A stretch of 64,000 nucleotides of DNA from Diphasiastrum complanatum (Eukaryota > Streptophyta > Lycopodiopsida > Lycopodiales > Lycopodiaceae): positions 1 through 64,000 of the forward strand of contig MU832626.1 in NCBI GenBank assembly GCA_029204225.1. Direction: 5' to 3'. The stretch's first letter is position 1. Each line of letters starts with the position of its first letter. The translations under genes were made by a program, and so were the position numbers. The notes below the pieces were generated by a model. The model searched no databases and had not been told where the DNA came from. It was given only the letters and a program-made list of their open reading frames with translations. Shown in pieces: positions 59,721 through 64,000 of this stretch.

Positions 59721-62700
59721 AAGTGCGAAAAATGCAAACTATGAGATACTTAGTGTATTTTTGCAAATTGTTGAAAAAGGAATGAACTTGAAATGATGAA
59801 GGGATTGGTTACCCTTTGTTGGAGATCAGTCGGAACTCTGTTGTAGACGTCCTCCAAATAAATTGGCTGTCTAAGTTATGATTCCAAGGAGACAACTGTG
59901 GGCTTAATTTCCAACAACAAGCACTCTCAGAATCAATATGCAATCAATCCATGCAAACACAGTACCACAATTTAGAAAAAAGACTAGCATGCAATTAAAA
60001 CAATTATGAATTTTGCCAATTTTACTCACAAAACTGCCAAAATTTCAAACGGCCATAACTTTAGCTACAGTACACCAAATTAGGTGCTGTAAATTACAAT
60101 ACAAAGGGAGGCCAAGTGACCAAGATGCTTGCCAAATCAGCCTACCACCTAGGTTTCGCACATGTGAGAACAGAGTAGTCAAAATTCTGTAGTAGGGCAC
60201 ATTTCTACAAGGCCAGATGATCCAAAATGCAAACACCTCCCCAATCCCAAAAGTAATGTTATCAGTAGTCTTAAATGGTCTATTAGACTTCCATGAAGCA
60301 TTCATACAAGTTTTTTGAAGTAGTTTGGGCTGAGAACAAAGATTTCTTGATTTATAAAAGTAAAATTAGCTTCAAACTCGATGGAGATGAAGCATAAGCC
60401 ATCGACCATCAAGGTACATGTCTGATAGCTTCTACAATTTCAGTTCATGCTTGGCTCTAACTTCAAGGACAGCTTCAAGAGACTTTGATTCAACTTTTTA
60501 CAAGATCTACATGGTGTTTTACAGCCACCTACTATCCAACTTTGTGAAAAGAAAACAAGCAAAAATAATGATTTTTGGCTATTTTTCAATTTTTTTCATC
60601 ACTATAAAGTGGAAATTTATGATGTACAACTCTTTATCAACCACATGAAAACCAATTTACAGAATTATAGCCATCCAATTGAACTGATCTTGTTGGATTT
60701 CAATTCTTACTACCAATTTTAGCATGAAAATGCAAGCAAATTTGACCAAAACATAGCCTAGAACCATAAAAAGAACCGGCAAAGTACACTTGGTGAAAAA
60801 TTCAGATCTACATAAGATTTAAACTACACAAGAAAAAGCTCCAAAAATGCAACACAAATTGGCTTTCTTGGACAATTCTCCATAAACCCCAAAAAAATTT
60901 CGAGAGACATGGATCTTAGCAACATGCAAATTGAAACCGAGAGAATCCACCCACTTGCACTCTTGTTCTCCACCTATATGTGAATACTAGTTGATCTCCA
61001 CCAGAATTTCAATGAACAACAACACCACTCCAAGTTTTCCGATCTTCATAAACCTAGCTCTAATACCAAAGTAAGAAAAAGCTCCTCAAGGTCCTGCTTA
61101 CAAGACAACACAATGGAAAACACCCTATGGAGAAACCACCCAACCAAATAGAAGCAACCAATCAATCTCTAGTAGCTTCACCCCCAAGCCAAGGAATAGG
61201 AAGCATGAGAGTAGAGAGAGAGAGCCTGACAATGAATCAGTCACACAAGTAATGAAAGGTCCTAACTACCCTATACAAAGGTTCCACTATACATAGAGTC
61301 TCTATACATGGATTCTCAATACATAGATTGCTATTGATACTCTACACATGCGTATACGGTCCCAAACCTTGTACATAGAGTCTCTTTACATGGATTTCCT
61401 ATACATAGATTGCTATTGATACCCTACACATGCACATATGGTCCCAAACCTTGTACTAACTCCAATTAGTGTCTTCTGGGCCTCACAACGATATTAATTA
61501 CTTGCGGGTCACATCTAGCATGACGTTCATAACTAAGAGCTTGTTTCACTGGAGTATCGTGTATCCAAGACTAGGAGTATATTGAATCCTATGTACTAGT
61601 CATGGACATAACATAAATCATATTCGTTAAACTTATTGATCAAGTGGATCTCTAAAGATGTACCTTCCATAATGAATGATCTAAAAAAATATAAAATAGT
61701 AGTGAATATTATAATAGTTTGGACCGTGGGCTTCGATACCACTTGTTGTTGGGTTTGTATGAATGAATATTTGCTTAGAAAATTATTTTTATCAGCTCGG
61801 ATACCACTCTTGCTGAATATGAAATCCAGTCAAGGGAAAAACTCAACATTGAATTATAATAGGATCTTTACCAACTGTTGATTCAAACTATTACTTAGAT
61901 CAATCAAAGAAATATCTTTGTAGGTGTCAAAAACAAGCATAAAGGGAGCGAAACAGTTAGGCGTCTATGATAGCCATCCTTCCTTTGAAATGGATATTCC
62001 AAATGAGTCGTGGAACGAGTATCAATACAAGAGAAAGGAATTATCAAAAAGTATTCATCAGTGCAAACACACATAAAGAAAATAGAGAATTTGCGTTAAG
62101 TTGTTTTAATACAATGATCAAATCACAATCATGTGCTCGAGAATGGTTCACAATAATAGTGCACTGTATGCTGTGATCTTACTATGCTAGTTACGGATTG
62201 AATAATATCTCTACTTCTTGAATTACTTTCACTCTCTTTAAAGATCTCTGATCCTATGGAATCAGACTGTATGATACAATGGAGTTCATAGAGGAACTCT
62301 AATTCACACTTTCACTGATGATTGACTCTAGTACATGTATATATATTTGTATCTCTGTTATATGTATGTATATGTCTGCTACTGATTTATTGAGTATATA
62401 TAAATACATCAACTACGGTACAACCTTAAGAGTAACGGTCGTGAAGTGATGCAGTTACTGCATAGTGAACTGTGATGTAGTCTACATTGTACGGAGCAGA
62501 TGATGAGCTACATTTTGACTGGTGATAGTCGAGAATTGTTGAAGGTGTCAAATGAGTCGAGTCGACTTGTTCACCCTTGAGAAGATGTCGATGGAGCCAA
62601 AGTCGATCATCCTCTACTTCAAAGTTGATGTATTGCACAGATTGTTCGACTTATACAAGTAAGGCTGCATGCTACTGTAGAGAAAGAATATTGACATAGT

Positions 62701-62739
62701 GTGATTGTACTCAAAAGATGAAATTAGGTGAGTAGGAGT
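59721..62739. other. No gene recognised
   Basis: Long AT-rich stretch with only short chance frames. It holds an 82-bp tandem duplication (61291-61454) and a TA-rich patch (62335-62400). Nothing else could be assigned. Confidence 0.5.
61291..61454. repeat. 82-bp tandem duplication
   Basis: Copies start at 61291 and 61373 (ACATAGAGTCTCT.TACATGG ... GATTGCTATTGATAC ... GGTCCCAAACCTTGT). Confidence 0.9.
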
Positions 62740-63830
62740 GAAGATGAACTCCAACATGCACGGTCCATGGACCACAAGATAGAATTAATGCCAGGTAGCC
62801 ACCCCATCATTTTTAGACAACCTTATAGGTTTAGTCTAAAAAAGGAAGAGGGGAAAGTGGCTAGGCAATTAGAGAAATATCTTACACATTAGGCCAAGTA
62901 AATCACCATTGGGGAGCCCCCATTCTTTTTAAGAATAAGAAGGATGAGAACTTCTAATTATGCATGAATTACAAGGGTCTAAACAAATTTACCATAAGAA
63001 ATAAGTACCTACACACGAATAAAAAGAGTGTTGATGACTTTTCTATCCGTAATGGACTTTTGTTCAAGAAAGAGAAGATAAGCATGCCCAATGTGGATGT
63101 GATTAAAAAAAAAAAGTTTATGAATTCATGACACCTTGTGTGGGGCATCCAGACATACATTGTACTTAAGATTTGGTATGAAGGGATTTCTAATGGTCAA
63201 AACTTAAACCCTTTGTAGAATCTTATGCGGTTAAGTGTGACCAATGCCAGCTGAATAAGGCTAGTGGATTGTTGCATCCATTGAATATCCCTCATAAGAA
63301 ATGGAATAACTTTTCGATGGATTTCTTTATTGGGTTACCGCGGATGAATAAACAAAATGATGCAAGTTGGGTAATTGTTGACCATATTACCAAATTGGCT
63401 ATCTTTATTCCGATAAAGACCATTGCAAAGGCTTCTGATTTGGCTATGATATTTGTTGATTGTCTGTTTAGACTTTACGGATTACCAAGTGACAAAGTGA
63501 GCGATCACGATTTGAAGTTCATCGGTCACTTTTGCTCGGTCGTATTTGCTAATCTAGAGACAACTTTGACCTTCAGTTCTTCTGATCATCTCAAGAAAAT
63601 AGTTAGATAGAAGGAACTAATCAAACGATGGAATAGGTTCTTCATACATATGTTTTCCTATGGGAGTCTCATTGGGAGAAGTATTTGCCCTTGATTGAGT
63701 TTTTCTATAATAGTAATAAGCATTTGGCTACCAGTTATAGCCCATTTATGCTTATGTATAGATATGAACTAGGTCACCCATTGTAGTTGAAACTTGCACG
63801 ATCAAGTTTCAAAAGGTAGCAGATTTCCTA
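62740..63830 (+). pseudogene. Gypsy-4: RT start fused to integrase, internally deleted
   Basis: Plus strand: HRIELMPGSHPIIFRQPYRF (about 62777) is the start of a chromovirus-type gypsy RT, continuing degenerately to 63010 (GLNKF.IRNKY). Immediately after comes the integrase lead-in FSIRNGLLFKKEKISMPN (63038), so RT palm, RNase H and part of the linker are deleted. The integrase core is at 63269-63560 (NFSMDFFIGLPR, WVIVDHITKLAIFIPIKT, LYGLPSDKVSDHDLKF), and the C-terminal LPLIEFFYNSNKHLATSYSP is at 63690. Several stops and frameshifts. The right end is unclear near 63830. Confidence 0.85.
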
Positions 63831-63986
63831 CATGCTATGCAAGAATTGCTAGAAATATTTCCTATTGTCTCCTTGTTATAGTTGCCTAGTCTTGGATCCT
63901 TGGTCGAAGTAGGCTATTAACCTCCTTATAGATAATAATTCAAGATCGATCCAAACATGGGCATGACAATTGTGTGCACAACATGA

Positions 63987-64000
63987 GTGTGTGTGTGTGT
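63987..64000. repeat. (GT)n microsatellite at the window edge
   Basis: Seven GT repeats reach the last base, so the true length is unknown. Confidence 0.8.

Noticed and set aside
62426-62638. Copia fragment on the minus strand
   Set aside because: No copia domain motif could be read in the frame; similarity was only general composition.

Overview
This window is nuclear DNA of a land plant, probably a large repeat-rich genome. The evidence is two intact multi-exon host genes with plant-type GT-AG introns, a ubiquitin-gene remnant, and about a dozen decayed plant transposons: Ty1/copia elements with initiator-Met-tRNA primer sites, Ty3/gypsy elements, CACTA transposase pieces and a tRNA-derived short retroposon. 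I cannot name the species. No bacterial, organellar or CRISPR content was seen.

Layout: 1-605 is a plant polyubiquitin leader and only the first 13 ubiquitin codons. 940-3757 is a minus-strand copia element (Copia-A) with a 0.9-kb LTR that contains a minisatellite. 3941-5736 is a broken CACTA transposase. 6324-6906 is the first half of a gypsy reverse transcriptase on the minus strand. 6912-12003 is Copia-B with both LTRs. 12006-17480 is Gypsy-2 on the plus strand, with an extra sense ORF between integrase and the polypurine tract. 17902-23240 is Copia-C, complete with 5-bp target duplications.

The two intact host genes sit in the middle and converge. A proline/compatible-solute transporter (ProT type, 7 exons, 467 aa) runs 26549-41481 on the plus strand. 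A secreted glycoside hydrolase family 28 protein (polygalacturonase type, 5 exons, 454 aa) runs 47284-43909 on the minus strand. Intron 2 of the transporter is 10.9 kb and holds an 82-bp minisatellite, a palindromic ACGGTTC-rich element, an 86-bp tRNA-derived retroposon with perfect 15-bp duplications, a gypsy fragment, a copia gag fragment, a copia deletion derivative (Copia-D) and a small non-autonomous LTR element. All splice phases still join, so the gene appears functional despite this load. A 121-bp minisatellite lies between the two gene ends, and another repeat array lies directly upstream of the hydrolase.

From 48.1 kb on there are 66-bp and 186-bp tandem repeats, Copia-E (minus, fused to the tail of a second copy with the LTR collapsed), Copia-F (minus, its middle replaced by a CACTA fragment), another GAAGGTGCC-rich repeat block, and a deleted gypsy element running to the window end. 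Every transposon coding region has stops and frameshifts, so none looks autonomous. All assignments come from reading translated motifs by eye; no database search was run.
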